Made by a program: the position numbers and the translations under genes
Shown: positions 7,968 through 16,751 of the stretch, piece after piece
How the letters are laid out: every line of letters starts with the position of its first letter
Position numbering within the stretch: the stretch's first letter is position 1
Source: an uncultured bacterium
GTDB taxonomy: Bacteria > Bacteroidota > Bacteroidia > Bacteroidales > Bacteroidaceae
Length of the DNA stretch: 64,000 nt
Reading direction: 5' to 3'
Assembly (NCBI GenBank): GCA_905215555.1
Contig: CAJMQU010000002.1
Location: 211,848 to 275,847 of the forward strand
Notes under the pieces: generated by a model
What the model saw: only the letters and a program-made list of their open reading frames with translations
The model's database searches: none
What the model was told of the DNA's origin: nothing

Positions 7968-9560
7968 ATGAAGATAAAACTGCTGATATTTTTAGGGCTG
8001 GTTTGGGCGGGCATTCGTGGAATGTCAGCTTCGGCTGATATACCTCCTGCGGACGGATGGACCGCAGCTCTTGATGAGGCTATCGGTGCCCATAAGGAAT
8101 ATGTGGCGGTACGGGAAGCACGCATTGAGACGTTGAGGCAGCAGTTGGCACGGACGGATGTGGAAACAGCGGAACATTTCCGGTTGAATGCGGAAATATA
8201 TCAGGAGTACAAGGCATATATATGCGATTCCGCCCTCTGTTATCTCAGCCGCAACTTGCGTTGGGCGCAGCGGCACGAAGACCGGGAGGCCACCGATGAG
8301 ACTCTCATCCGGCGGGCGCATCTGATGTCTGCGGCAGGCATGTATAAAGAGGCTTCCGAGGATTTGGAGAAAATTGTCCCTTCTGACCTCCCTGCCCGGT
8401 TGTTGCCCGATTATTATGAATGTTTCCGCCATTTGTACAACGAATTGGGAATGTATACGCAGGACACCTTCCGGCGGAGACGTTATTATGACATGTCTGC
8501 ACGCTATAATGATTCGTTGATGCAGGTACTTTCTCCTGCTTCCGCCTTTTATTTGGAGCGGCAGGAGATGAAGGCCGCTGCTTCCGGACAATTGGAAGAG
8601 GCCTTGAAGATCAATGATACGCGTCTGGCAAATGTGCGTCCCGACACTCCTGAATATGCTTTGGTGACGTATCACCGTTCCTTGCTCTACCACCTTCGGG
8701 AAGACAGGGAGCAGGAGAAATATTATCTGGCTTTGTCTGCACTGGCGGATATCCGCCTGGCCATAACCGATCATGCTTCTCTGTGGACACTGGCGCAATT
8801 GCTTTACGAAGAAGGGGATATAGAGCGGGCTTATCGGTATATCCGTTTCTCGTGGAGCGAGACCAATCATTACAATGCCCGCAGCCGCAGTTTGCAGACG
8901 GCAGGCATCCTGTCTCTGATAGACCTCACCTATCAGGCCATGCAGGAGAAACAGAATGACCGCCTCCGCTTTTATCTCTGGATGATTAGCGTCCTGTCGT
9001 TGTTGCTTGTTATGGCCGTCATCTGGATTTACCGGCAAATGAAGCATCTTTCCGTAGCACGCAGACATTTGGAACAGACTAACGAGCAACTGCAAATGTC
9101 CAATCACATCAAGGAAGAATATATCGGTCGCTTCCTGAAACTCTGTTCCGCTTACATCGACCGCCTGGACGCTTATCGTCGTATGGTCAACAAGAAACTT
9201 TCCGGTGGACAGACGGAAGAACTCCTGAAAATGGTGCGTTCAAGAGAGGTGCTCGATACCGACCTGAAAGAACTGTATGGGAACTTCGATACGGCTTTCC
9301 TCCATCTTTTCCCCGATTTTGTAGAAAAGTTTAACGAGTTGTTGCAGCCGGAAGAGCGCATCGTTCTCCGTAAGGGCGAACTGTTGAACACGGAGTTACG
9401 TATCTTTGCCTTAATCCGTCTGGGCATCGACGATAGTTCGCAGATAGCTGAATTCCTCCGGTATTCTGTCAATACCATTTATAATTACCGTGCTAAAGTG
9501 AAAAATAAGGCGTGCATTTCGCGCGGTGACTTTGAGGCATGTGTGATGAAGATACGTTGA
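7968..9560 (+). CDS. DUF6377 membrane-bound HTH regulator with TPR-like sensor
   Basis: About 530 residues from the Met at 7968, chosen because it opens a signal peptide (MKIKLLIFLGLVWAGIRG). Residues ~30-340 are helical, TPR-like and predicted periplasmic; a single membrane segment LWMISVLSLLLVMAVIWIY follows near residue 350, then a coiled region (QMKHLSVARRHLEQTNEQLQ) and a cytoplasmic C-terminus whose last ~80 residues form a LuxR-like helix-turn-helix (AEFLRYSVNTIYNYRAKVK). This is the one-piece sensor-regulator architecture called DUF6377 in Bacteroides. Such regulators usually control nearby genes, so the GH5 and GH3 genes downstream are the natural candidate targets. Confidence 0.85.
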   Translation: MKIKLLIFLGLVWAGIRGMSASADIPPADGWTAALDEAIGAHKEYVAVREARIETLRQQLARTDVETAEHFRLNAEIYQEYKAYICDSALCYLSRNLRWAQRHEDREATDETLIRRAHLMSAAGMYKEASEDLEKIVPSDLPARLLPDYYECFRHLYNELGMYTQDTFRRRRYYDMSARYNDSLMQVLSPASAFYLERQEMKAAASGQLEEALKINDTRLANVRPDTPEYALVTYHRSLLYHLREDREQEKYYLALSALADIRLAITDHASLWTLAQLLYEEGDIERAYRYIRFSWSETNHYNARSRSLQTAGILSLIDLTYQAMQEKQNDRLRFYLWMISVLSLLLVMAVIWIYRQMKHLSVARRHLEQTNEQLQMSNHIKEEYIGRFLKLCSAYIDRLDAYRRMVNKKLSGGQTEELLKMVRSREVLDTDLKELYGNFDTAFLHLFPDFVEKFNELLQPEERIVLRKGELLNTELRIFALIRLGIDDSSQIAEFLRYSVNTIYNYRAKVKNKACISRGDFEACVMKIR

Positions 9561-9707
9561 CCATACGTCATATCCTTCTTGCCTATCCACTTTTTTACTT
9601 TCTCTGCTGAAATATAATGCATTGCTTTTTAGACTGTTATCCGATTTGAGAGTTTCATTCTATCCACATATTGCCAAAACGGGGGTGCGTGATGCCTTTA
9701 TCTTCCT

Positions 9708-9715
9708 TACCTTTG
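9708..9715 (+). promoter_or_regulatory. -7 box of the GH5 gene
   Basis: TACCTTTG matches TAnnTTTG; start near 9722 gives a ~60-base leader before the ATG at 9784. Confidence 0.5.
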
Positions 9716-9783
9716 GCGAAGATTAATTGACCCCTGAAAAACAAATTTATAGCCGAAAGAAACAATCTTATATTTATAATACC

Positions 9784-11037
9784 ATGTTGAAATCAATTTT
9801 AGTGGGTATATCCCTCCTTACCGCCTCCCTGATGTTGGGAAGTTGCGGTGAAAAGGCAGAAAATGCACAGCAACCTGCCGAGTTTATAACTATTCAAGGA
9901 CAAGACTTGATAAAGCCCGACGGTACAAAACTCTTTATAATGGGTACTAACCTGGGCAACTGGCTGAATCCGGAAGGTTATATGTTTAAGTTCAGCAAGA
10001 CCAACTCGCCCCGTTTCATCAATGAAATGTTCAGCCAGTTGGTAGGTCCTGACTTTACCGCTGAATTCTGGAAGGCATTTAAAGACAACTACATCACCCG
10101 TGAAGACATACAGTTCATCAAGAATACGGGGGCAAACACTATCCGGCTTCCGTTCCACTATAAACTCTTCACCGATGAAGACTTTATGGGACTGACTGCC
10201 GATCAGGATGGCTTTGCCCGTGTGGACAGCGTGGTGGAATGGTGCCGTGAAGCAGATCTTTATCTGATTCTCGATATGCATGATGCTCCGGGCGGACAGA
10301 CGGGTGATAATATCGACGATAGCTACGGATATCCCTGGCTGTTTGAAAGCGAAACGAGCCAGCAATTGTATTGCGACATTTGGCGCAAGATTGCCGACCG
10401 GTATAAGAATGAGCCGGTTATCCTCGGTTATGAGCTTTTCAATGAACCCATTGCTCCCTACTTCCCCAATATGGAAGAACTGAACGGCAAGCTGGAGGAT
10501 GTCTATAAGAAGGGTGTAGCTGCTATCCGTGAGGTGGATAATAACCATATTATTCTGTTGGGCGGTTCGCAATGGAATGGTAACTTCAAGCCGTTCAAGG
10601 ATTCCAAGTTCGACGATAAGATCATGTATACCTGCCACCGTTACGGAGGCGAGCCAACCAAAGCCGCTATTCAAAGCATCATCAATTTCCGCGACAGTGT
10701 GAACCTGCCGATGTATATGGGCGAAATAGGTCATAACACCGATGAATGGCAAGCAGCTTTCTGCCGTACCATGCGCGAGAATAATATCGGTTATACTTTC
10801 TGGCCGTATAAGAAGATGGACGGTTCCAGCTTTGTAGGTATCACTCCACCCGAAAATTGGGCGAATATCGTCTATTTCTCCGAGGCTCCGCGCACTTCCT
10901 ACCGGGAAATCCGTGATGCACGTCCCGATCAGATGATGGCACGCAAGGCAATGATGGACTTCATCGAGGCTTGCAAGTTGAAAAACTGTGTGGTGCAGGA
11001 AGGGTATATCCAGTCGTTGGGAATGGAGAAACGCTGA
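9784..11037 (+). CDS. Glycoside hydrolase family 5 lipoprotein (endo-glucanase/mannanase type)
   Basis: 417 residues from the Met at 9784, with a lipobox (LTASLMLGSC, lipid Cys 21), so it is anchored in the outer membrane or periplasm. The (beta/alpha)8 landmarks of GH5 are present: GTNLGNWLNPEG at strand 1, TIRLPFHYKLF, ILDMHDAPGGQ, the acid/base Glu in YELFNEPI near residue 221 and the nucleophile Glu in MYMGEIGHN near residue 313. GH5 enzymes cleave beta-linked glucans, mannans or xyloglucan; the subfamily cannot be named by eye. It precedes a GH3 gene by 104 bases, giving a likely pair in which GH5 makes oligosaccharides and GH3 trims them. Confidence 0.9.
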   Translation: MLKSILVGISLLTASLMLGSCGEKAENAQQPAEFITIQGQDLIKPDGTKLFIMGTNLGNWLNPEGYMFKFSKTNSPRFINEMFSQLVGPDFTAEFWKAFKDNYITREDIQFIKNTGANTIRLPFHYKLFTDEDFMGLTADQDGFARVDSVVEWCREADLYLILDMHDAPGGQTGDNIDDSYGYPWLFESETSQQLYCDIWRKIADRYKNEPVILGYELFNEPIAPYFPNMEELNGKLEDVYKKGVAAIREVDNNHIILLGGSQWNGNFKPFKDSKFDDKIMYTCHRYGGEPTKAAIQSIINFRDSVNLPMYMGEIGHNTDEWQAAFCRTMRENNIGYTFWPYKKMDGSSFVGITPPENWANIVYFSEAPRTSYREIRDARPDQMMARKAMMDFIEACKLKNCVVQEGYIQSLGMEKR

Positions 11038-11141
11038 TAAGCAATGATAAAAAAATGACATATACTCTCAAGGGACATTTATCAGGTTATGTCTTTTTTT
11101 GGGGGGGTGCTAACGGAATAAAATCATTAATGAATATTTGT

Positions 11142-13364
11142 ATGAAGAAAGTATTGTTCGGTTTGGCGTTTGCTGTTGCCATCCCGCTTTTTGCACAGCA
11201 GAAACCGGTATATCTGGATGCGGCCAAACCTGTTGAAGAAAGGGTGGAAGATGCGTTGAAAAGGCTGACTATCGAAGAAAAGGTGGCCATGCTGCATGCG
11301 CAAAGTAAATTCAGTAGTCCGGGTGTCCCCCGCTTGGGCATTCCGGAGTTTTGGATGACGGACGGTCCTCATGGTATTCGCCCCGAAGTTCTTTGGGATG
11401 AATGGGATCAGGCAGGATGGACCAACGACTCCTGTGTGGCTTTTCCGGCTTTGACCTGTCTGGCCGCTACCTGGAATCCCGATATGTCCATGCTTTATGG
11501 AAAAAGCATCGGTGAGGAAGCGCGTTATCGCAACAAGACCGTCCTCTTAGGCCCCGGAGTCAACATCTACCGTACACCGCTGAACGGACGTAACTTTGAG
11601 TACATGGGCGAAGATCCTTATCTGGCTTCCCGCATGGTAGTTCCCTACGTGCAAGGCGTGCAACAGAATGGCGTAGCTGCCTGTGTGAAGCACTATGCGT
11701 TGAACAATCAGGAAATCAACCGTCACACCACCAACGTCATCGTAGACGACCGTGCCCTTTACGAAATTTACCTGCCTGCTTTCAAAGCAGCCGTTCAGGA
11801 AGGTAAGACGTGGTCTATTATGGGTGCTTACAACCTGTATAAAGGCCAGCATGCCTGCCACAACCAATATCTGCTGAATGATATCCTGAAAGGCGAATGG
11901 GGCTTTGATGGTGTAGTCGTTTCCGACTGGGGCGGCACGCACGATACTGACCAGGCTATTACGAACGGCCTCGATATGGAGTTCGGCAGTTGGACGGATG
12001 GGCTTTCCAACGGGCATAGCAATGCTTACGATAATTATTATCTGGCCATGCCTTATCTCGAACGCATTAAGTCCGGTAAGGTAGGTACGAAAGAACTGGA
12101 CGACAAGGTGCGCCGCATCCTGCGTCTGGCATTCCGCACTACGATGGATACGAACCGTCCTTTAGGTTCCATACTTTCTCCCGAACATTATGAGGCGGCA
12201 CGCCGCATTGGTGAAGAGGGCATTGTGTTGTTGCAAAACAACGGTGGCGTATTGCCCATCGACCTGAATAAAGCGAAAAAGATTGCCGTTATCGGTGAGA
12301 ATGCCGTGAAGATGATGACCGTAGGCGGTGGCAGTTCCTCTTTGAAAGTGCAACGTGAACTTTCACCGTTGGATGGCATCCGGAACCGTGTGGGCGATAA
12401 GGCTGAAGTGGTTTACGCCCGTGGTTATGTGGGTGATGCGACAGGTGAGTATAATGGTGTGGTAACGGGGCAGAACCTGAAGGACGACCGTACGCCCGCA
12501 GAATTGATAGCCGAAGCCGTAAAAGTAGCTGCGGATGCTGATTATGTTATCTTTATTGGCGGACTGAATAAGAGCAACAATCAGGATTGCGAAGATTCTG
12601 ACCGCAAAGCCCTTGACCTGCCTTATGCACAGGATGATGTCATCTCTGCTTTGGCAAAAGCCAATAAGAATCTGATTGTTGTGAATGTTTCCGGCAATGC
12701 CGTGGCGATGCCCTGGATTGCGGAAGTTCCTTCGGTATTGCAAGCCTGGTTCCTGGGCTCTGAAGCCGGAAATTCGATTGCCGCCGTATTGATGGGTGAT
12801 GCCAATCCTTCCGGTAAGCTGCCTTTCACTTTCCCCGCCCGTCTGGAAGATGTACCGGCCCACAGCCTTGGCGAGTACTTTGGCGACCGTAGCAAGGAAG
12901 TGGTGGATATGAAATATAACGAAGGTATCTTCGTAGGTTATCGTTGGGCCGATAAACAAAAGAAGGTGAAGCCCTTATTCCCCTTCGGACACGGACTTTC
13001 TTATACGACATTTGCGTATGGCAAACCTGCCGCTGACAAGAAAGTGATGTCTGCCGATGATCAGATTTCCTTTACCGTAACCGTAAAGAATACGGGTGAC
13101 CGCGAGGGCCAGGAAGTGGTGCAGTTGTATATCAGCGATAAGAAGTCCAGTCTGCCCCGTCCCGTTAAGGAGCTGAAAGGCTTCAAGAAAGTGAAACTGG
13201 CTCCGGGCGAAGAGAAAGAAGTTACCTTCACCATTGACAAAGAAGCCTTGAGTTTCTTCGACGACGCCCAACATGCCTGGGTAGCCGAACCGGGTAAGTT
13301 TGAAGCCGTCATTGCAGCTTCGGCAGCGGACATCAAAGGCATTGTTCCTTTTGAATTAAAGTAG
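11142..13364 (+). CDS. Glycoside hydrolase family 3 beta-glucosidase
   Basis: 740 residues from the Met at 11142 (MKKVLFGLAFAVAIPLFAQQ, signal peptide). N-terminal GH3 barrel with KHYALNNQEINR near residue 190, catalytic nucleophile Asp in VVVSDWGGTHD near residue 261; then the GH3 C-terminal alpha/beta domain (EGIVLLQNNGGVLP, GGGSSSLKV) and a fibronectin-III-like domain at the end (VTVKNTGDREGQEVVQLYIS). Periplasmic exo-beta-glucosidase-type activity is expected. An earlier in-frame Met at 11130 would damage the signal peptide. The T7G7 run upstream lies between GH5 and this gene. Confidence 0.92.
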   Translation: MKKVLFGLAFAVAIPLFAQQKPVYLDAAKPVEERVEDALKRLTIEEKVAMLHAQSKFSSPGVPRLGIPEFWMTDGPHGIRPEVLWDEWDQAGWTNDSCVAFPALTCLAATWNPDMSMLYGKSIGEEARYRNKTVLLGPGVNIYRTPLNGRNFEYMGEDPYLASRMVVPYVQGVQQNGVAACVKHYALNNQEINRHTTNVIVDDRALYEIYLPAFKAAVQEGKTWSIMGAYNLYKGQHACHNQYLLNDILKGEWGFDGVVVSDWGGTHDTDQAITNGLDMEFGSWTDGLSNGHSNAYDNYYLAMPYLERIKSGKVGTKELDDKVRRILRLAFRTTMDTNRPLGSILSPEHYEAARRIGEEGIVLLQNNGGVLPIDLNKAKKIAVIGENAVKMMTVGGGSSSLKVQRELSPLDGIRNRVGDKAEVVYARGYVGDATGEYNGVVTGQNLKDDRTPAELIAEAVKVAADADYVIFIGGLNKSNNQDCEDSDRKALDLPYAQDDVISALAKANKNLIVVNVSGNAVAMPWIAEVPSVLQAWFLGSEAGNSIAAVLMGDANPSGKLPFTFPARLEDVPAHSLGEYFGDRSKEVVDMKYNEGIFVGYRWADKQKKVKPLFPFGHGLSYTTFAYGKPAADKKVMSADDQISFTVTVKNTGDREGQEVVQLYISDKKSSLPRPVKELKGFKKVKLAPGEEKEVTFTIDKEALSFFDDAQHAWVAEPGKFEAVIAASAADIKGIVPFELK

Positions 13365-13380
13365 GAAAAGTACCCCTTAT

Positions 13381-13500
13381 TTGTTCCATTTTGTTTCACT
13401 CAATTGGAACAAGATTTTCTTGCCTGAGAAACAAGATTTCCATCGAATAGAAACGGCCGTTCCAGTCCTATGGAACGGCCGTTTCTATTCGATGGAACAA
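13381..13500. repeat. Nested palindromes: 27-bp perfect inverted repeat plus a smaller one
   Basis: Arms 13438-13464 and 13471-13497 are perfectly complementary over 27 bp with a 6-base loop. Just upstream, ttgttcca at 13381-13388 pairs with tggaacaa at 13405-13412, and the same tggaacaa recurs at 13493-13500. The block lies between the convergent GH3 and DUF6078 genes and is probably a bidirectional terminator, although it is unusually long. Confidence 0.75.
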
Positions 13501-13511
13501 TATACGCCCTT

Positions 13512-13946
13512 TTACCACTCGTATTGTTCTACGTATTCGTCATATACAGGCTCTTCGTTTATTCCCCATTTGAGGAATATCTGGCGGATACGTTCTTGTT
13601 CTCCGGGTTTGATGAGCCGTTCCTTGCGCCAGCAGCGATAATAGGTGGCACGTTGCAGTTCTGCTATCATTTCGCGTTTGATGCTGACAGCTTGGCTGTG
13701 TGGTATCTTGTCCAACAGATAGGTGATGCCGAGTGCGAACCGTTTCTTTTCGTCCGGCATGAAGTACGGGCAGGCGTCTTTGCAAGAGGCTATAAAGTTC
13801 GGATTTACGGTACTGATGGCGGGGTATCTGGCCGGAACATAGGCTGTTACCATATATCTCAGGCATTTGGAAGCTTTTTTGCATTGCTTGTTGAGGCAAT
13901 GGAGGAAAGTAAGCGGCACCTCGTTGTAGTTGAAGTCGGGACTCAT
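13512..13946 (-). CDS. DUF6078 cysteine-rich small protein
   Basis: 144 residues (MSPDFNYNEVPLTFLHCLNK). Four spaced cysteines near residues 17, 22, 28 and in ASCKDACPYF (55-59) suggest a metal or zinc-ribbon-like site; a basic helical part (VSIKREMIAELQRATYYRCW) and LIKPGEQERIRQIFLKWGI follow. It resembles the Bacteroides DUF6078 family of unknown function. No signal peptide. The -7 box at 13978-13985 gives a 25-base leader. It is a single-gene unit. Confidence 0.75.
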   Translation of the reverse strand: MSPDFNYNEVPLTFLHCLNKQCKKASKCLRYMVTAYVPARYPAISTVNPNFIASCKDACPYFMPDEKKRFALGITYLLDKIPHSQAVSIKREMIAELQRATYYRCWRKERLIKPGEQERIRQIFLKWGINEEPVYDEYVEQYEW

Positions 13947-13977
13947 GATTGCATTTTGTAAGTTTATAAAGTGCCGA

Positions 13978-13985
13978 CAAAGGTA
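13978..13985 (-). promoter_or_regulatory. -7 box of the DUF6078 gene
   Basis: Reverse strand TACCTTTG matches TAnnTTTG; start near 13971. Confidence 0.5.
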
Positions 13986-14068
13986 GTGTTTGTTAGGGTA
14001 ATAATCGTTCGATACGGAAGAAATAATCGTTTTATCTGCTAAATCTTTCTGTTTTCGTTTTCTTTCGA

Positions 14069-14076
14069 TATATTTG
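14069..14076 (+). promoter_or_regulatory. -7 box upstream of structured RNA A
   Basis: TATATTTG matches TAnnTTTG; transcription from about 14083 would give a ~340-base transcript segment containing RNA A before the HTH ATG at 14424. Confidence 0.5.
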
Positions 14077-14233
14077 TACTATAAATAAAATAATCTGCGA
14101 ATTTGTTTCCCGACAAGAAGCCGATGATTTGCAGTAAAAATGTGATAGTATAATAATTAAATGAAATAACAATGTATCGATAAGAATAGATTTTAAAGTA
14201 TAACATATTGATAAAGAAGCGTTAGCTTCGTTC

Positions 14234-14364
14234 CTGACAATAGAAACTTCGCAACTTTTTATTTTCAGTCACAGGAACAAGAAAGCCGGCGCTCACGTAG
14301 TGTATCCTACGTGGGCCTTTCTTGTTTGTGACTGTTTGGGTAATGCGAAGACCTCTATTGTCGG
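14234..14364 (+). ncRNA. Structured RNA A: long bulged hairpin ahead of a small HTH gene
   Basis: The segment folds as a rod. Closing stem: gacaataga (14236-14244) with tctattgtc (14354-14362) and cttcgca (14247-14253) with tgcgaag (14344-14350). Central bubble: left ACTTTTTATTTTC, right GTTTGGGTAA. Terminal stem: agtcac/gtgact (14267-14272, 14328-14333), aacaagaaag/ctttcttgtt (14276-14285, 14317-14326), cacgtag/ctacgtg (14294-14300, 14307-14313), with a six-base loop. Closing stem, large central bubble and long terminal stem is the layout of 6S RNA, but I cannot show homology; it could instead be a 5' leader element of the gene at 14424. Confidence 0.55.
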
Positions 14365-14423
14365 ATGAGATTGGTCCACGTCTTTTTTATCTAAACGTCA
14401 AAACTAAAAAAGGAGGATACACG

Positions 14424-14753
14424 ATGAAAAATGTCCATATTGGCAGCATTATTCGCTCAAAGTTGGAAGAAAGCTCTCTCAGTATTGCAGAGTTTGCGGA
14501 ACGTATCAATCGCACCCGCCCCACTGTATACGACATCTTCAACAGAAAAAGTATTGACACAGACTTGCTTGTTAAAATATCCGAGGTCTTGGGTTATAAT
14601 TTCCTGCAGGAAGTTTATTTGGAAAATACTTCCAAGAAAGAAGGTGTTAGTATTCCTTCACGTTACATTGTGGGGGTAGAAGTCAATGAACAGGATTTGG
14701 AGGAGTACCTGCACGGAGAATCGTCCATTATATTGAAGATAGTGGACAAGTAG
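14424..14753 (+). CDS. Small HTH protein (Cro/C1-type)
   Basis: 109 residues from the Met at 14424; aggagg at 14411-14416 precedes it, an unusually good Shine-Dalgarno match for Bacteroides. Residues 5-65 form a lambda-repressor-like helix-turn-helix (IIRSKLEESSLSIAEFAERI, then RTRPTVYDIFNRKSID), and the tail YIVGVEVNEQDLEEYLHGES is acidic. I infer a DNA-binding regulator of unknown target. It follows the long hairpin RNA A, with a T-rich stretch in between, so it is either the gene controlled by that leader or simply its neighbour. Confidence 0.75.
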   Translation: MKNVHIGSIIRSKLEESSLSIAEFAERINRTRPTVYDIFNRKSIDTDLLVKISEVLGYNFLQEVYLENTSKKEGVSIPSRYIVGVEVNEQDLEEYLHGESSIILKIVDK

Positions 14754-14803
14754 TTTGAAAAAAGTGATAGGAATACTCTCATCATCACCAGTCATGCTTG
14801 GGG

Positions 14804-14866
14804 CAGTCAGTGTGTTTAAGTACTCCTATCAGTCAGTGTGTTTAAGTACTCCTATCAGTCAATGTG
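14804..14866. repeat. 26-bp tandem repeat, two full copies plus a part
   Basis: Copies at 14804-14829 and 14830-14855 are identical (cagtcagtgtgtttaagtac then tcctat); a third begins at 14856 and decays after about 11 bases. An inverted partial copy (gataggaatact, 14767-14778) allows a hairpin with agtactcctatc. It lies between the convergent HTH and OM-protein genes. Confidence 0.75.
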
Positions 14867-14928
14867 CTATAGTAGCAATAAGAGGCTATATCTTTTTGAA
14901 GATTGTTATATCTTCTTCATCTTCAGCA

Positions 14929-15627
14929 TTAGAAGTTAAATCCTACTGTGATGGAAGGCATGGCTACTTTGACCTTCTTTGAAATTTCTGTGAAGTCTTT
15001 TCCGTAGCTTGCAGCTAAAGTGAATTTGTTGATATTGAAAGCTACGCCAATCTGCCAACCGGCTTGGAATCTTTTCCAGGCATCTCCCATTTCGTATTCT
15101 TCCATATCATCTTTGCTGAACACATCAATACTTTCACTTTCGCTTTCACCCTCATATTCGGCTTCCATTTTTATTTTACCAACAGCATTTATCCTGAAAT
15201 TCAGCCCAATATAAGGGTATATAGAAAATTTCTCATTCACCGTATACTTGTATCCGAAGTTGACTGGGATATTGACAGAGAACATATTCAGCTTTACAGA
15301 AGCATCCATGTCTTCGTAGTCTTCGAATCCCAAGTCTTCAGTGAGGTCTTTACTTGCCCATAACAGATTTGCTCCTACTTCCAGAAAGATAGGAACGTTT
15401 TGTGACAGGGCAAACCCTTTAACGTAACCGGCGGAGAATCCTGTCATTCCGATATTGTCTCCCTTGTCAGGTGACAGACTCATGGGGTGATAAGACACGC
15501 GTAATCCCTGCCACCCGTTCATGTCACCGTTATAGGAAGAAGAACTATTGGAATTGGCAAATTGTGCAGAAACCGTAGCTGCTATTCCTAATAGGCAAAC
15601 TACCATGAAAAATTTAATTCTGTTCAT
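14929..15627 (-). CDS. Outer-membrane beta-barrel protein
   Basis: 232 residues with a signal peptide (MNRIKFFMVVCLLGIAATVS, then AQ). The body alternates polar and hydrophobic residues in strands such as MFSVNIPVNFGYKY, FSIYPYIGLNFRINAVG and FTLAASYGKDF, and it ends with MPSITVGFNF, a C-terminal aromatic residue expected for barrel insertion. It resembles the small porin-like OMP_b-brl families. An acidic loop (EYEGESESESIDVFSKDDME) is likely exposed. It begins about 20 bases after the PD40 gene ends, so both are likely one operon. Confidence 0.75.
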   Translation of the reverse strand: MNRIKFFMVVCLLGIAATVSAQFANSNSSSSYNGDMNGWQGLRVSYHPMSLSPDKGDNIGMTGFSAGYVKGFALSQNVPIFLEVGANLLWASKDLTEDLGFEDYEDMDASVKLNMFSVNIPVNFGYKYTVNEKFSIYPYIGLNFRINAVGKIKMEAEYEGESESESIDVFSKDDMEEYEMGDAWKRFQAGWQIGVAFNINKFTLAASYGKDFTEISKKVKVAMPSITVGFNF

Positions 15628-15647
15628 AACAAATTATGTTTTAAGGA

Positions 15648-16634
15648 TTAATAATTGAAATTCATTCTCCAGATGTTGGCTGTTCCGCTTGCGTCTCCGC
15701 GTTGCGAAATGAAGTAGATGTATTTCCCGTCTTTGCTCCATACAGGGCTGAGGTCATCGGCTGCATGATAGGTCAGTTGTAGAAGGCTTGTACCGTCAGG
15801 TTTGGCTGCAAAGATGTTTGTGTTCAGATAATTGAAGTTGTTTCCTGCTATGCTACTGCTTCCTACGAATAAAATCCATTGTCCGTCCGGGGAAAGTACA
15901 GGAGAGGTGAAACTACGCTCACGGTCGGATATGATGCATTCTTCTACACCGGTTTCTGAATTGATTTTCCAGATTTCACATTTTCCGTCGGTATTGACCC
16001 GTGTGCAAAAGAAGGTGTTGGTATTCGAGGTGGGATATGGATTCATCCCATTAGTATAACTGGATAAGAAATTATTGTTGATATTGTAACTCCAGATGCT
16101 GACACTGCTCTTCTCCTGCCGGGTGAAGAATATTTGTTTCATATCGGGAGAATAAACGGGTGAATAGTCCTGATTGCCGTTTGTGATTTGCCGGCAGACG
16201 TATCCGTCAACGGCACTTGTCTGAAATATCTGGCTGGTCTTTCCCCGGGTCTCGGAGAAGCAAAGATATTTTCCATCGGGTGAGAAAGAGAAATCCAATA
16301 CATTCGAGCGATTGGTTCTTTGAATGGAGCTTCCTTGCTTGCCAAGTTCTTTGATGAATATATTGGTGATGTTATTCCTGTAAGAGAGGTAAGCAATGTT
16401 TTTTCCATCGGGAACGATGTCTATGATACGGTTGGACAACCAATTGATTTTTCCTGCTGTGCGCTTTACGAGAGGCATGCAGACATAATCATTCGGAGTG
16501 GTCACTTGCTGGAATTCCGTACCAGTTTCTTCGGGAACCGATACAATGGAGTAGTCTACCTTTTGTGCAAGTATCTGACAAAAGGATAATGAAAGTATGG
16601 CTAATGCCGTTGTTATTCCTTTGTGTAACATCAT
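15648..16634 (-). CDS. Periplasmic TolB/PD40-like beta-propeller protein
   Basis: 328 residues with a signal peptide (GITTALAILSLSFCQILAQK). Repeated WD40-like PD40 motifs are visible: VLDFSFSPDGKYLCFSETRG, YSPVYSPDMKQIFFTRQEK, FTSPVLSPDGQWILFVGSS and LSPVWSKDGKYIYFISQRG. This is the propeller type found in TolB and related periplasmic proteins that bind partners near the outer membrane. It is first in a two-gene unit with the beta-barrel protein, so a role beside that barrel is a reasonable inference. Start could be either of the first two Met codons. Confidence 0.8.
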   Translation of the reverse strand: MMLHKGITTALAILSLSFCQILAQKVDYSIVSVPEETGTEFQQVTTPNDYVCMPLVKRTAGKINWLSNRIIDIVPDGKNIAYLSYRNNITNIFIKELGKQGSSIQRTNRSNVLDFSFSPDGKYLCFSETRGKTSQIFQTSAVDGYVCRQITNGNQDYSPVYSPDMKQIFFTRQEKSSVSIWSYNINNNFLSSYTNGMNPYPTSNTNTFFCTRVNTDGKCEIWKINSETGVEECIISDRERSFTSPVLSPDGQWILFVGSSSIAGNNFNYLNTNIFAAKPDGTSLLQLTYHAADDLSPVWSKDGKYIYFISQRGDASGTANIWRMNFNY

Positions 16635-16650
16635 TGTTTGTTTTTGATGA

Positions 16651-16658
16651 CAAAAGTA
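16651..16658 (-). promoter_or_regulatory. -7 box of the PD40/beta-barrel unit
   Basis: Reverse strand TACTTTTG matches TAnnTTTG; start near 16644, ten bases before the ATG. Confidence 0.45.
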
Positions 16659-16751
16659 AAACTATCAACTTGTAACGTATGGAGGTCAAGCGTCGGTAGA
16701 ATTGACAGTGTTGTCGATTCTGCTGACGCTGGATAGCTGATAGTATAATTG

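Noticed and set aside
12363..12959. Long reverse frames inside the GH3 gene
   Set aside because: Antisense shadows; no family features.
14755..14982. 75-codon open frame after the HTH gene
   Set aside because: It is formed by the tandem repeat and overlaps the 3' end of the beta-barrel gene.
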